Source: Pedobacter frigidisoli
Lineage (GTDB): Bacteria > Bacteroidota > Bacteroidia > Sphingobacteriales > Sphingobacteriaceae
NCBI RefSeq assembly: GCF_004331675.1
Contig: NZ_SJSN01000011.1
Span: 142,473-206,472, forward strand
DNA length: 64,000 bases
Reading direction: 5' to 3'
Positions 63,817 to 64,000 of the stretch are shown here, piece by piece; position 1 is the first letter of the stretch, and each line of letters opens with the position of its first letter. Made by a program: the position numbers and the translations under genes. The notes beneath the pieces were generated by a model that saw only the letters and a list, made by a program, of their open reading frames with translations, was not told the origin of the DNA and did not search any database.

Positions 63817-64000
<184 letters not shown>

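Overview
The window looks like Bacteroidota chromosomal DNA, most likely Pedobacter or a close Sphingobacteriaceae relative. The support is low GC, the partial 16S rRNA at the right edge, Bacteroidota-only families (DUF4835, DUF4468, DUF4394, carboxypeptidase-regulatory-like and TonB-C proteins), and many promoters of the Bacteroidota primary sigma factor type (TTTG, about 19 nt, TAnnTTTG). The genus is an inference from memory, not from a search.

Layout. 1-7.6 kb (minus strand): the start of a leucine-rich-repeat protein cut by the window edge, a MarC-like membrane protein, a phosphate-selective-type porin, an APC amino acid permease and a cation-dependent membrane pyrophosphatase. 7.8-18.6 kb: a second APC permease, a YhcC-type radical SAM protein, an ammonium transporter with its own outer-membrane barrel, small exported proteins, a TlpA thioredoxin, a YkuK-like RNase H fold protein, a DbpA-type RNA helicase, DUF1456 and SGNH hydrolase genes. 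18.6-33.4 kb: two paralogous membrane proteins behind duplicated palindromes, EttA, a nitroreductase-like/adenylate-forming gene pair, a tandem DUF4394 lipoprotein, a BLUF blue-light sensor, ClpC, a CAP lipoprotein, an ATP-grasp enzyme and a PA0069-type radical SAM protein.

33.5-49.6 kb is the most distinctive part. A LytTR response regulator and a TPR histidine kinase are followed by a lipoprotein gene and a four-gene surface operon: a collagen-like lipoprotein with six repeated modules, an outer-membrane barrel, a 2305-residue exported protein and a fibronectin-III-like protein. Two direct-repeat operators with a 21-bp period, matching the LytTR half-site pattern, lie upstream of the lipoprotein and of the operon. 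I infer that the neighbouring regulator controls both.

49.6-61.7 kb (minus strand) holds a conserved Bacteroidota housekeeping string, bamD-rpoZ-coaBC-DUF4835-recN, interrupted by a BlaI/M56-BlaR1 pair and followed by two TonB-C proteins and two carboxypeptidase-regulatory-like paralogs. The BlaI promoter is covered by two identical-architecture palindromes. The right edge carries a DUF3829 lipoprotein, a degenerate intergenic repeat, two near-perfect tandem rRNA promoters and the 5' end of a 16S rRNA gene. No tRNA gene, insertion sequence or CRISPR array was recognised.
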